Origin: Gammaproteobacteria bacterium UBA2955
GTDB lineage: Bacteria; Pseudomonadota; Gammaproteobacteria; Pseudomonadales; Azotimanducaceae
NCBI GenBank assembly: GCA_002348825.1
Contig: DEBN01000160.1
Location: forward strand, 4,696 to 26,601
Direction of reading: 5' to 3'
DNA: 21,906 bases
Each line of letters begins with the position of its first letter. Positions within the stretch are counted from its first letter, which is position 1. A program made the translations under genes and the position numbers. The notes below the pieces were generated by a model. The model did not search any database. It was not told the origin of the DNA and was given only the letters and a program-made list of their open reading frames with translations. Positions 8,875 through 15,982 of this stretch are shown one piece after another.

Positions 8875-9747
8875 TTATAAACCACCGAGATCGCAACCAC
8901 GTTGCTGCAGTATGGGTCTTAGCTCTCTGTACGCAGCCGGTGTTTTGCTCAGCGGAATGCGCGGGTACAGATGATGAACGATGTGGTACTGCATGCCTAA
9001 CGACAGTAGATTGCCCAGTTGGCTTTTGAACGCCCGAGTGTTCTGATAGCGACCCTGAGCGCTGCCCGGATGGTGAGGCGCCCAGCTTAAATAGTACTCG
9101 ATGTAGGTGAGCCCAATATGCCGCGGTAGCCACCACAGTAGCGCCGCCTCGAGAGCGTAGCCACTCCAAGCCATACCCGCCAGAAAGCCTAGATACACAA
9201 AGTTATAAATCAGCGCATCTACAAGTACGTGACCTTTACCCTTGCGAATCAGGGCGTTTGCATAATCCTCACTAGCGTCGGAGCCCGGTTGGCGGCGCCT
9301 AATGCTGTTAATCAAAAATGCGAAGTCATTCGGTGCATGAACTGAATAATCTGGGTCCAACTGCGGGTTGTTGGTATGAGCGTGATGCTCCATATGGGTG
9401 TCGCGCAGGACGCGATAGGGCTGCGCTAAAGGAATAACTGAGGCATGTCCTACCAGTTCGTTAAGCCACCGTAGGCGCTGGCCTTTACGGGCAATAATGT
9501 TGTGCTGGGCTTCATGAGAGGGTAGGTAGCAAAGGCTGACGTTGATCGAGGCGATGATGAAGCCCAGCCAAAGCGGCATGATATCAAGTAGCACCAGAGG
9601 CCATAGCGACAGCCAGATGGTTAAATTACTGAAGGCCCAAACCACAGCGCCCCAAGGCACAATTCGCGTGTACTTGGCAGCAATTAAGCGCTCGGCTTTG
9701 TCGATATCGGTAATGTCGGATAGATTCGAGTAGTCGAGATTGCGCAT
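8875..9747 (-). CDS. Membrane fatty-acid desaturase / carotenoid hydroxylase-type di-iron enzyme
   Basis: Integral membrane di-iron oxygenase of 290 residues. Three histidine boxes are present: His78-His82 (HEAQH), His118/121/122 (HMEHH) and His255/258/259 (HIVHH), plus a His225-His226 pair. Hydrophobic segments lie around residues 30-75 and 175-220, as expected for a four-helix desaturase fold with cytosolic boxes. The C-terminal VHHLYPRIPL is typical of the acyl-lipid desaturase and beta-carotene hydroxylase/ketolase families. The start is ATG 9747, overlapping the TGA of the upstream small membrane protein by one base (TGATG). A longer in-frame start at 9867 would lie within that gene. Proximity to a carotenoid oxygenase makes a carotenoid or terpenoid substrate possible, but a fatty acyl chain cannot be excluded. 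Confidence 0.83.
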   Translation of the reverse strand: MRNLDYSNLSDITDIDKAERLIAAKYTRIVPWGAVVWAFSNLTIWLSLWPLVLLDIMPLWLGFIIASINVSLCYLPSHEAQHNIIARKGQRLRWLNELVGHASVIPLAQPYRVLRDTHMEHHAHTNNPQLDPDYSVHAPNDFAFLINSIRRRQPGSDASEDYANALIRKGKGHVLVDALIYNFVYLGFLAGMAWSGYALEAALLWWLPRHIGLTYIEYYLSWAPHHPGSAQGRYQNTRAFKSQLGNLLSLGMQYHIVHHLYPRIPLSKTPAAYRELRPILQQRGCDLGGL

Positions 9748-9938
9748 CACTTTACCCAGAACCAGGAACCACGAAGGTGCGCCATCAGCCCGAGGCCGCC
9801 ACCCAGTATAAGGCCAACCCAGATCGTGTCGACGCCGGGAATTTGCCAGTTCAGCGCGACTAAACACTGGCTGATTAGGGGCGTTAAAAATGCCACTCCA
9901 AACACCAGAGGTGAAAAAATAAAACCCAGTAGCTTCAC
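9747..9938 (-). CDS. Small two-helix membrane protein coupled to the desaturase
   Basis: A 63-residue, strongly hydrophobic protein starting with GTG (MKLLGFIFSP...) and ending WFWVK. It has two predicted membrane segments, roughly residues 4-28 and 38-53, separated by a short loop containing Trp and Asp. No family is recognised. Support for a real gene comes from its stop overlapping the desaturase start (TGATG), from its membrane-protein composition, and from its position directly downstream of a divergent intergenic region. No strong ribosome site is visible before the GTG. It might be a partner or stabiliser of the desaturase; this is a guess from linkage only. Confidence 0.55.
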   Translation of the reverse strand: MKLLGFIFSPLVFGVAFLTPLISQCLVALNWQIPGVDTIWVGLILGGGLGLMAHLRGSWFWVK

Positions 9939-9958
9939 GCCAGCGTTGCCTGTGTTGG

Positions 9959-9987
9959 TGAATAACAGCGAGTTAGTATATGGTCAA
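9959..9987 (-). promoter_or_regulatory. Possible sigma70-type promoter for the desaturase genes
   Basis: On the minus strand TTGACC (plus coordinates 9982-9987) is separated by 17 bases from TATTCA (9959-9964), about 20 bases upstream of the GTG at 9938. The -35 box is good and the -10 box is poor. The 99-base divergent gap 9939-10037 must also hold the signal for the plus-strand gene at 10038; TTGGTG (9955-9960) and TATATG (9977-9982), 16 bases apart, are a weak candidate. Confidence 0.3.
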
Positions 9988-10037
9988 CGTAAAAGTATGG
10001 CCACAATAGTTGCCCGAGTTACTCAGGGGTTTTTGCG

Positions 10038-10322
10038 ATGAATGTGCTGTCTGCGCGCTGGTTCCGAGGGCTGGCGATATTCGTGCTCTTACTCGTTTTG
10101 CTGAGCCTGAATACCAACCGCTTAATCGTATTGGTAGACCGGAACTTTTTTGAACCCACTTACCACGGCTGTGTACGTATTATGGGTTGGATTGCAGAGG
10201 ATGTGACCCAGCTAGAGCGCCAAATCGTTTGCAACATCACTATGGTCAGCCTTATCGCTGATGCGGAAAGGGCACTGGCGTCAGAGTTAGCAGAAGACCG
10301 CGTCAAGGAACCGTCAGCTTAG
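10038..10322 (+). CDS. Hypothetical membrane-anchored small protein
   Basis: A 94-residue protein with an N-terminal hydrophobic segment at about residues 10-32 (LAIFVLLLVLLSLNT...), likely an uncleaved signal anchor, followed by a soluble part with Cys residues in YHGCVRI and IVCNIT that could form a disulfide in the periplasm. The C-terminus is an acidic, helical stretch (ADAERALASELAEDR). CAGGGG about eight bases upstream supports the ATG at 10038. It is divergent from the small membrane protein and desaturase genes, and convergent with the FAD oxidoreductase. No family was recognised and no function is proposed. Confidence 0.6.
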   Translation: MNVLSARWFRGLAIFVLLLVLLSLNTNRLIVLVDRNFFEPTYHGCVRIMGWIAEDVTQLERQIVCNITMVSLIADAERALASELAEDRVKEPSA

Positions 10323-10376
10323 GCGTTGCGTGAATAAAGAGCCTTCGGCTGAGGCGCTCGCAGCTCATAAAACCTG

Positions 10377-11303
10377 CTACTCGGCGCCCAGCAGTGCCAT
10401 GGCCAATGCTTCGCCGCTGCGATAGGCGCCGCCGGCACCTTCCCCAAAACACCAATCGCCGGCCGCCGCCAGCTGGAGTTTTGGATCGAAGAGGTAGGGT
10501 TGGTCCAGCGGCTGCTCGGTTTGCGCATAACGCCACCTGTGAACGGCGCAGTGCAGCGGATTAAACGAAGTCTTGGCAATAGACTGCAGTGCGCTAAGGA
10601 TGCTTGTCTCCACTGCAGCAGGGCTGTCCTCTTCGTGCTGTCTACTCCACTCGTCCGTAGCCTCCACCACGTAGCCGTATTCTCCTGTGTCAAGTGCGCG
10701 CCCGGGCTTGGAAGATTCAGCGCTGATGCGCCGAATTAAACGGTGATTCGGGCGCAGTTCTGGGGCCGCGATAATCGGTTCTCCGGTGACGAGCATCATC
10801 GCCCACGCAGGACTCATGCGGACTGTGGACAATTGCTCGAATAAAGTTGAATCGACAGCTTTTATTAGAGCGTGGGTTTGCGGGCAGGGAGCGGTGACGA
10901 TCAGCGTTGGAAAGGGGCCGTATGTGACTGCGCGTTGGTCGATTAAATGCCATCCATGGCCACGGTGTTCGATACTGTCGATTTGACAGTTCAATTGAAC
11001 ATGAAGTTGACCGGCCAGATCTTTCGCCAGCTGGTTGATGCCGCTTGTAGGTAGGTGGTGCCAAGTCGTGTTGTCGCCGCAATGCCAGCGTGGATAGCGA
11101 CTTATTCTGTCGCCCCATCCGTCGCCGTCGCCGTGCAGACTTGGGGCGCCGTGATCGAAGCGCCAATGTGCGTGGCGGCGTGTCGCCAGGCGGCCACCAA
11201 CCCCTCGGCCCTTGTCAAAAATTTTTACCGTAATGCCGGCGTCCTGCAATACCTCGGCGCAACGCAGGCCGCAAATTCCAGCACCAATTATGGCAACACC
11301 TAA
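10377..11303 (-). CDS. NAD(P)/FAD-dependent oxidoreductase, renalase-like
   Basis: A flavoprotein of 308 residues with an N-terminal dinucleotide-binding motif IIGAGICGL (Gly8, Gly10, Gly13), an acidic residue after strand two (IFDKGRGVGGRLATRR, about 28-43) and the C-terminal FAD motif GDWCFGEGAGGAYRSGEALA. The RGVGGRxATRR segment is characteristic of the renalase-like amine oxidase branch, whose bacterial members oxidise dihydro-NAD(P) isomers or unknown substrates. The start at 11303 follows GGAAGGA at about five bases; an upstream in-frame start at 11336 has no such site. No signal peptide is seen. The gene stands alone on the minus strand, convergent with the 94-residue gene and 54 bases from it. 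Confidence 0.82.
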   Translation of the reverse strand, partial: LGVAIIGAGICGLRCAEVLQDAGITVKIFDKGRGVGGRLATRRHAHWRFDHGAPSLHGDGDGWGDRISRYPRWHCGDNTTWHHLPTSGINQLAKDLAGQLHVQLNCQIDSIEHRGHGWHLIDQRAVTYGPFPTLIVTAPCPQTHALIKAVDSTLFEQLSTVRMSPAWAMMLVTGEPIIAAPELRPNHRLIRRISAESSKPGRALDTGEYGYVVEATDEWSRQHEEDSPAAVETSILSALQSIAKTSFNPLHCAVHRWRYAQTEQPLDQPYLFDPKLQLAAAGDWCFGEGAGGAYRSGEALAMALLGAE

Positions 11304-11392
11304 CATAGTCCTTCCGATATCAAAGGCCACGGTCAACTTACGGTTTTAGCCGTCAAAGGTTCGTGAGCGTTGCTAGGGCATTAACGCTGTGG

Positions 11393-11419
11393 CGCAGCCG
11401 TTTTGGGCTGGGCGTTTTT
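11393..11419 (+). terminator. Hairpin followed by five T residues, terminator-like
   Basis: CGC-AGCC at 11393-11399 pairs with GGCT-(GG)-GCG at 11406-11414 around a six-base loop with a two-base bulge, directly followed by TTTTT at 11415-11419. Orientation is plus, although no plus-strand gene ends nearby, so it may end a small RNA or a decayed gene, or be chance. Confidence 0.3.
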
Positions 11420-11779
11420 GCGATTTCTGGCAGCGGCTTGGGTACAGCCATGGTCGAGCGGAACTTGGCTACTCGGGAGAGAGCAACGCCTTGATCCAGA
11501 GTCCACTCGCACCTTTGCCATTGTGTCAAAACCGTGTGAATTTCGAAGATTTTGAAAAGCGCTTATGGTATAAATCCGCCGCGGAATTGGGGTCGCCTCA
11601 TGGCCGCCGGGAGCGCCAGCAAGCAACGGGAAACGACACCGAACCGTGTTCTGGCAGATGGCAATGTCTTCTTGTTGGCACAAGGCTAGACTAAGGCTAA
11701 CAGCCGTTTAAAAAAGCGCGTTTGGCGTGCAAGCGTAAGCGAATAGGGCATGATAGAGCCATCGCCCGAGGGGTTTTCA

Positions 11780-11811
11780 TGGGGTCTCAAATGGCACTCA
11801 CAAGGACCCCA
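11780..11811. other. Perfect 7-bp hairpin in the cytochrome c upstream region
   Basis: TGGGGTC at 11780-11786 is perfectly complementary to GACCCCA at 11805-11811 with an 18-base loop. A smaller bulged hairpin (GGGC..GAT with ATCGCCC, 11746-11767) sits just upstream. The arrangement would suit a structured leader or small RNA but does not match any RNA family that I recognise. Confidence 0.3.
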
Positions 11812-11949
11812 AGAACGAGGAATGGCAGAGCTAGTCCCACAGGTTGGAACGCGCGGCTTCCTGATGCGGGCGCTGAATGTGCGGCAGCCTAGTGGTCGGG
11901 TTTGTTGCACAGCGCGAAAGAACGGTATAACTCTGAGGAAAAAAACAAG

Positions 11950-12288
11950 ATGGCAGATTTTGACCTTAGTGGTCTAAAGAAAAATCTCTTTCCAATCTGG
12001 GCTGTAGCCGCATGCATGCTCCTGGGTTCGACGACTGGGGCTTGGGCAGACGAGGACCTGGAGCTCGCATGGAAGTATCACTGTGTAACTTGTCATGGCG
12101 TAACGGGCTTAGCCGATTCGGATCGCTATCCGAATATTGCCGGCCAGAACGTAGGTTACCTGGTTAGTCGCCTAAACTATTTTCGCGATGGCCAAGAGCC
12201 GGGAAATCAGATGAACGCCCAAGCCGCTGCACTGAGTGATGAAGACATACAAAGACTGGCTGAATATTTTAGTCGTCAAGCGAATTGA
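11950..12288 (+). CDS. Class I c-type cytochrome, periplasmic
   Basis: Small monoheme cytochrome c of 112 residues. A signal peptide (hydrophobic core about 13-27, likely cleavage after AWA at 31-33) exports it to the periplasm. Heme attachment is Cys45-x-x-Cys48-His49 (CVTCH), and a likely distal Met lies in GNQMNAQA near residue 85. The C-terminal helix LSDEDIQRLAEYFSRQ is typical of cytochrome c4/c5-type halves. The start ATG 11950 has GAGG at 11935-11938, with a somewhat long spacing of 11. An in-frame ATG at 11902 would add a polar extension before the signal peptide. It is followed immediately by a second cytochrome gene. It probably carries electrons between periplasmic dehydrogenases and a terminal oxidase; the partner is not in this window. 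Confidence 0.85.
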   Translation: MADFDLSGLKKNLFPIWAVAACMLLGSTTGAWADEDLELAWKYHCVTCHGVTGLADSDRYPNIAGQNVGYLVSRLNYFRDGQEPGNQMNAQAAALSDEDIQRLAEYFSRQAN

Positions 12289-12296
12289 GGTTGGCC

Positions 12297-12605
12297 GTGA
12301 ATACATCGAAATCAATTTTCCGAGTAGCGTTGATTGGCGCAGTGCTCTCGTTGTGCGCTTGTTCCGGTGAACCCGTTGACGGTGGCGCTTTGGCTGCGGA
12401 GAAGGGTTGTATCGCCTGTCATGGTGCGGACGGTAAGGCTATTGCTGACATCTACCCGAATCTTAACGGCCAATGGGAGCGCTACTTGCGTTTACAGTTG
12501 AAGGCATATCGATCAGAAAAGCGTGCCAACCCGATCATGTATGGCATGGCTAAGGACCTTACTGACGAGGAAATTCGTATTCTCGCGGCACACTATGGAA
12601 GATGA
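12297..12605 (+). CDS. Class I c-type cytochrome, lipoprotein
   Basis: Monoheme cytochrome of 102 residues. The N-terminus is a lipoprotein signal (VALIGAVLSLCAC), with the lipidated cysteine most likely Cys22 in L-C-A-C, so it should be membrane-tethered in the periplasm. Heme motif Cys38-x-x-Cys41-His42 (CIACHG) is followed by YPNLNGQW and a Met-rich distal segment (NPIMYGMAKDL). It closely parallels the preceding cytochrome (YPNIAGQN, LSDEDIQRL versus LTDEEIRIL), suggesting an old duplication. The start is taken as GTG 12297, with GAGG at 12287-12290 inside the end of the upstream gene; a TTG at 12285 is the longer alternative. The two cytochromes are eight bases apart and surely form one transcript. 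Confidence 0.82.
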   Translation: MNTSKSIFRVALIGAVLSLCACSGEPVDGGALAAEKGCIACHGADGKAIADIYPNLNGQWERYLRLQLKAYRSEKRANPIMYGMAKDLTDEEIRILAAHYGR

Positions 12606-12776
12606 AATCGCGTTTTGATCGCGCGTTGAGATCGTGGTGCACGAGCTTGCGCGGCGCCATTTCTGTTGCCGGCGTGACGAGGCAAACGACTGAGCGATAG
12701 GTTGGTTATTGCTGCGGTGTTGCGCCACTTCTGTGAGCGTGGTTTGCTCTGAACTGCCCACTTCAATTGCTCAGTT

Positions 12777-14342
12777 ATGTACGATCCAAATCTACCTTAT
12801 GCCTCTGCCCGCGCCCCGGTTGCTGCCGCCAATTTAGTTGCCACGTCTCAGCCGTTGGCAGTGCAGGCGGGCTTGCGGGCTATGCACAAGGGCGGTAACG
12901 CCATGGATGCCGCGCTGGCGGCCGCCATCACCTTGGCGGTGGTTGAGCCGAATAACAATGGCCTGGGGAGCGACGCCTTTTGCTTGCTTTGGGACGGCAC
13001 CGCGGTAGTGGGGCTTAACGCCTCAGGCCGGGCGCCTGCAGGGTGGACGACCGATCGTTTTAGCGGTTTAAGCACGATGCCGGAGTTAGGTTGGGACAGC
13101 GTCACCGTCCCTGGCGCGGTCAGTAGTTGGGTGGCACTCAGCGACAGATATGGTCGACTGGCGTTCGCCGATCTGTTCGAGTCGGCCATTGACTACGCTG
13201 AGGGTGGATTTTTAGTCGGTCCTGAAACCGCGTTCTACTGGCAGTTGCTCGAATCCCACTACGCAGAGTTTGATGCGTTCGGAGAACATTTTCTTCCTGC
13301 GCCGAAGGCCGGTGAACTGTTCAAGCGTCCAGATATGGCACGTTCACTGCGGCTGATTGCGGAGTCCAAGGGCACTGCGTTTTATCAGGGAGAATTGGCT
13401 GAAGCGATTGTTGCGGCAAGCGACGCTCAAGGTGGTTGTTTGACCCTGCAAGATCTGGCTGACCACTCTGCCGACTGGGTGACGCCGATTAGCCAGCGCT
13501 ATAAGCATATTGAGCTGCACGAAATTCCACCGAATGGGCAGGGTTTGGCGGCACAAATTGCGTTGGGCTTGTTGCAGCATTTGCCCGATCAAGCGCTGGA
13601 CTCGGTGGCAGAGGTGCATCAGCAAATTGAGGTTATGAAAATTGCCACGGCGACGGCCGCGAAGCGCTTCGCGGACCCTGCGGCCATGACGGTGAGTGTC
13701 GAAGCATTACTGGACGAAGCCAGTTTGCGAAGGGCGGCTGCCGCCGTGACCGAGCGTGCGATGACGTTGCCACCGGCTGTATTACCGGTCGGGCACGATA
13801 CGGTGTACCTCGCCACCGCGGACGCTAGTGGCATGATGGTGTCGTTTATTCAATCGAACTTTCGCGCCTTTGGGTCGGGAATTGTAATTCCCGGAACCGG
13901 CATCGCTATGCAGAACCGCGGCAGCGGTTTTGTACTCGATGCGGATCACGTCAATTCAGTTGGCCCGAATAAGCGGCCGTTCCATACAATCATCCCTGGC
14001 TTTGTGACCGCACAGGGTCTGCCGGAAATGGCGTTCGGGGTGATGGGTGGACACATGCAACACCAGGGACATGTGCAAATGATCTCTCGAGTTTTCGGCC
14101 ATGGCCAGAACCCGCAGGCCGCCAGCGATGCGCCGCGTTGGCACGTCTTTGAGGACTTTAGTGTGGGTCTCGAACCGGGCTTTGATCCCGAGGTCGCCAA
14201 ACAGCTGAGCGCGCTTGGGCACAAAGTGCGCTTTGATAAACGCACCAGTACCTTTGGCGGCGCGCAACTGATCCAACGGTTAGCCCATGGCTATGTAGGA
14301 GGATCAGATCATCGAAAAGAAGGCCTAGTCGCGGGCTTCTGA
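12777..14342 (+). CDS. Gamma-glutamyltransferase family protein (Ntn hydrolase), cytosolic
   Basis: A protein of 521 residues in the gamma-glutamyltranspeptidase / cephalosporin acylase family. Such proenzymes self-cleave before a Thr that becomes the N-terminal nucleophile; here this should be Thr342 in GHDTVYLATAD, giving chains of about 341 and 180 residues. Other family marks are HKGGNAMDAALAAAITLAVVEP (part), VTVPGAV near 109-115, NGQGLAAQIAL near 253-263 and SNFRAFGSG near 360-368. Unlike secreted E. coli Ggt there is no signal peptide, so it resembles cytosolic YwrD-like members. The usual glycine-rich GGGGF-type loop reads GLGSDAF (62-68). It follows the cytochromes by 171 bases with no clear ribosome site. 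The substrate may be glutathione, a gamma-glutamyl compound or another amide. Confidence 0.85.
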   Translation: MYDPNLPYASARAPVAAANLVATSQPLAVQAGLRAMHKGGNAMDAALAAAITLAVVEPNNNGLGSDAFCLLWDGTAVVGLNASGRAPAGWTTDRFSGLSTMPELGWDSVTVPGAVSSWVALSDRYGRLAFADLFESAIDYAEGGFLVGPETAFYWQLLESHYAEFDAFGEHFLPAPKAGELFKRPDMARSLRLIAESKGTAFYQGELAEAIVAASDAQGGCLTLQDLADHSADWVTPISQRYKHIELHEIPPNGQGLAAQIALGLLQHLPDQALDSVAEVHQQIEVMKIATATAAKRFADPAAMTVSVEALLDEASLRRAAAAVTERAMTLPPAVLPVGHDTVYLATADASGMMVSFIQSNFRAFGSGIVIPGTGIAMQNRGSGFVLDADHVNSVGPNKRPFHTIIPGFVTAQGLPEMAFGVMGGHMQHQGHVQMISRVFGHGQNPQAASDAPRWHVFEDFSVGLEPGFDPEVAKQLSALGHKVRFDKRTSTFGGAQLIQRLAHGYVGGSDHRKEGLVAGF

Positions 14343-14365
14343 TTTGTCGCAATATGCTATGCCAG

Positions 14366-14388
14366 TGAATTATTTTCGGAATAATTCA
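14366..14388. promoter_or_regulatory. Perfect 9-bp inverted repeat upstream of cysD
   Basis: TGAATTATT at 14366-14374 and AATAATTCA at 14380-14388 are perfect inverted copies around a five-base spacer TTCGG. The repeat ends about 30 bases upstream of a consensus -10 box (14419-14424). There is no following T tract, so a regulator-binding operator is more likely than a terminator of the preceding gene. Which regulator is unknown; a CysB-type site is not recognisable. Confidence 0.4.
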
Positions 14389-14418
14389 TAAATTTCGCGT
14401 AAATCAAAGGCTATGGAT

Positions 14419-14424
14419 TATAAT
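14419..14424 (+). promoter_or_regulatory. Consensus -10 box upstream of cysD
   Basis: A perfect TATAAT at 14419-14424. The best -35 is poor (TTCGCG, 14394-14399, 19-base spacer). Transcription would start near 14431, downstream of the ATG at 14423 but upstream of the in-frame ATG at 14489. If the promoter is real, it therefore decides in favour of the shorter CysD. Confidence 0.4.
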
Positions 14425-14488
14425 GTGCACATTGCGACAGCGTCGGCGAAAGGCGCGTCTCGTCACACAGGGCCTCACGGCTAACGTC

Positions 14489-15982
14489 ATGCCGGACTTT
14501 TTAAGCGCTTCACAGCAGCAACTGCTGCGCAACCCAGTCGGTGGTGGGTACTGGGATACGTCGGCGGTTCACGAATTAATGGCGTCAAGCACGGCGCGAT
14601 CAAAGCGTTCGACTGAACGTTTTTTAGCCGATCTCCCCTGGCTGCCAGATACGCTTGGTGTGAGCGAACTCAGCAATGAAGACGGCCGTGGTCTCGTTAT
14701 GACGGTAGCGGAGTCGTTTCAAACGCGGGCCAAACGCGCACGTACAGCGCAATGGATTGTACAAACCGTGGACGTTGGCACCTCGACACTGGTGATGTTG
14801 AACGATGGTCGGCACAGCCGTCGCTGGTGCTGGATTGATGGCGGGTTGGATTTATCCAGTTGGTGTAACGCGCTAACGACGCTGGTAGATGGTCGCGATG
14901 CTGTGCTTTGGCCCCATGCCGCCGCCGTAGTCTGGATGCGGCAATGGGCAGCGGAGCAGGGCGATCATAAATTACATACTCATGCTGGAGTTACCCTAGA
15001 ACTGCCTTTAGGCGCTTACGTACAGCCGCTTCGGGCGACCGTTGAAAGTCTGGCGCGAGGTCCGGAGTTGGCAGCAGAAACAAACGAGTTTGACCATCTC
15101 GGGCGTTTAGAGGCTGAGAGTATTCATATAATGCGCGAGGTCATAGCCCAAGCCGATAACCCGGTGATGCTCTACAGCGTTGGTAAAGACAGTGCCGTGA
15201 TGCTGCATATTGCCCGGAAAGCCTTTTATCCAAGCCCTCCGCCGTTCCCACTCCTGCATGTGGACACGCGCTGGAAGTTCCAACAAATGTACGATTTTCG
15301 CGACCGCATGGCGCAAGCCAGTGGCATGCCATTAATTGTGCATGTCAACCCCGAGGGCGTGGCGCGTAATATCAATCCTTTTGATCATGGCAGCGCCGTA
15401 CATACAGATGTGATGAAAACCCAAGGCTTGCGTCAGGCGTTAGAGCAGCATGCTTTCGATGTGGCCTTTGGTGGTGCACGCCGCGATGAAGAAAAAAGCC
15501 GAGCCAAAGAGCGGGTGTTCTCGTTCCGTACGGAAGCGCATCGTTGGGACCCAAAAAACCAGCGGCCGGAGTTGTGGAATATTTACAACGGCTACAAACG
15601 CTCCGGAGAGAGCATTCGAGTGTTCCCGCTGTCGAATTGGACGGAATTGGATATTTGGCAATACATCCGGCGTGAGGGCATTGCCATTGTGCCGTTGTAT
15701 TTTGCTGCGAAACGGCCGGTTGTCGAGCGCGATGGATTAATCCTGATGGTCGATGATGATCGATTCCTGTTGCACCCCGGAGAGCAAGTGCGCATGCAAC
15801 AGGTGCGCTTTCGCACCCTTGGTTGTTATCCACTTACCGGGGCAGTGGTGTCCGCAGCCAAAACATTGGATGACATTTTGCTGGAGTTGCTGCAAAGCCA
15901 CACCAGCGAACGCCAGGGTCGGGCGATCGATACTGACGAATCGTCGTCGATGGAGAAAAAGAAACAAGAGGGATACTTCTAA
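14489..15982 (+). CDS. cysD: Sulfate adenylyltransferase subunit 2 (CysD) with unrecognised N-terminal domain
   Basis: Small catalytic subunit of ATP sulfurylase, which with CysN makes adenosine 5'-phosphosulfate from sulfate and ATP. The last 297 of 497 residues (201-497) are a full CysD (E. coli, 302): [12 protein letters not shown], the PP-loop SVGKDS at 230-235, [39 protein letters not shown] and the C-terminal KKKQEGYF. The first 200 residues are extra, Trp-rich (LPWLP, RRWCW, SSWCN, VWMRQW) and match no domain I know. One CysD core residue is changed: DTRWKF (Arg261) where the family has DTGWKF. The start is uncertain: ATG 14489 is preferred because a TATAAT overlaps the earlier in-frame ATG 14423, whose extra 22 residues are very basic. 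The stop abuts the cysNC start. Confidence 0.85.
   Translation: MPDFLSASQQQLLRNPVGGGYWDTSAVHELMASSTARSKRSTERFLADLPWLPDTLGVSELSNEDGRGLVMTVAESFQTRAKRARTAQWIVQTVDVGTSTLVMLNDGRHSRRWCWIDGGLDLSSWCNALTTLVDGRDAVLWPHAAAVVWMRQWAAEQGDHKLHTHAGVTLELPLGAYVQPLRATVESLARGPELAAETNEFDHLGRLEAESIHIMREVIAQADNPVMLYSVGKDSAVMLHIARKAFYPSPPPFPLLHVDTRWKFQQMYDFRDRMAQASGMPLIVHVNPEGVARNINPFDHGSAVHTDVMKTQGLRQALEQHAFDVAFGGARRDEEKSRAKERVFSFRTEAHRWDPKNQRPELWNIYNGYKRSGESIRVFPLSNWTELDIWQYIRREGIAIVPLYFAAKRPVVERDGLILMVDDDRFLLHPGEQVRMQQVRFRTLGCYPLTGAVVSAAKTLDDILLELLQSHTSERQGRAIDTDESSSMEKKKQEGYF

Larger units (their letters stand above)
11304..11949. other. Long intergenic region without a convincing gene
   Basis: About 650 bases between the divergent FAD oxidoreductase and cytochrome c genes. 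Open frames of 74-101 codons exist on both strands, but none has a recognisable domain, a good ribosome site or a hydrophobic profile, and they overlap one another on opposite strands. Three hairpin-forming segments occur (11393-11419, 11746-11767, 11780-11811). The region presumably contains both divergent promoters and could contain an untranslated RNA or a decayed gene. Confidence 0.5.

Noticed and set aside
11381..11694. Overlapping 100-codon frames on both strands upstream of the cytochromes
   Set aside because: No domain, no good ribosome site, unusual composition, and mutual antisense overlap; probably chance frames.
11902..11931. TTGTTG and TATAAC 18 bases apart before the first cytochrome
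   Set aside because: The implied transcription start would fall inside or after the ribosome site (11935-11938), leaving almost no leader; likely coincidental.
13876..13893. 8-bp perfect palindrome CGGGAATT-GT-AATTCCCG
   Set aside because: Lies inside the gamma-glutamyltransferase coding region with normal codons and no companion signals; likely chance.
14413..14484. 23-codon frame before cysD that could be a leader peptide
   Set aside because: It overlaps the consensus -10 box, so its start would not be on the transcript; no Cys or Met run to suggest attenuation.
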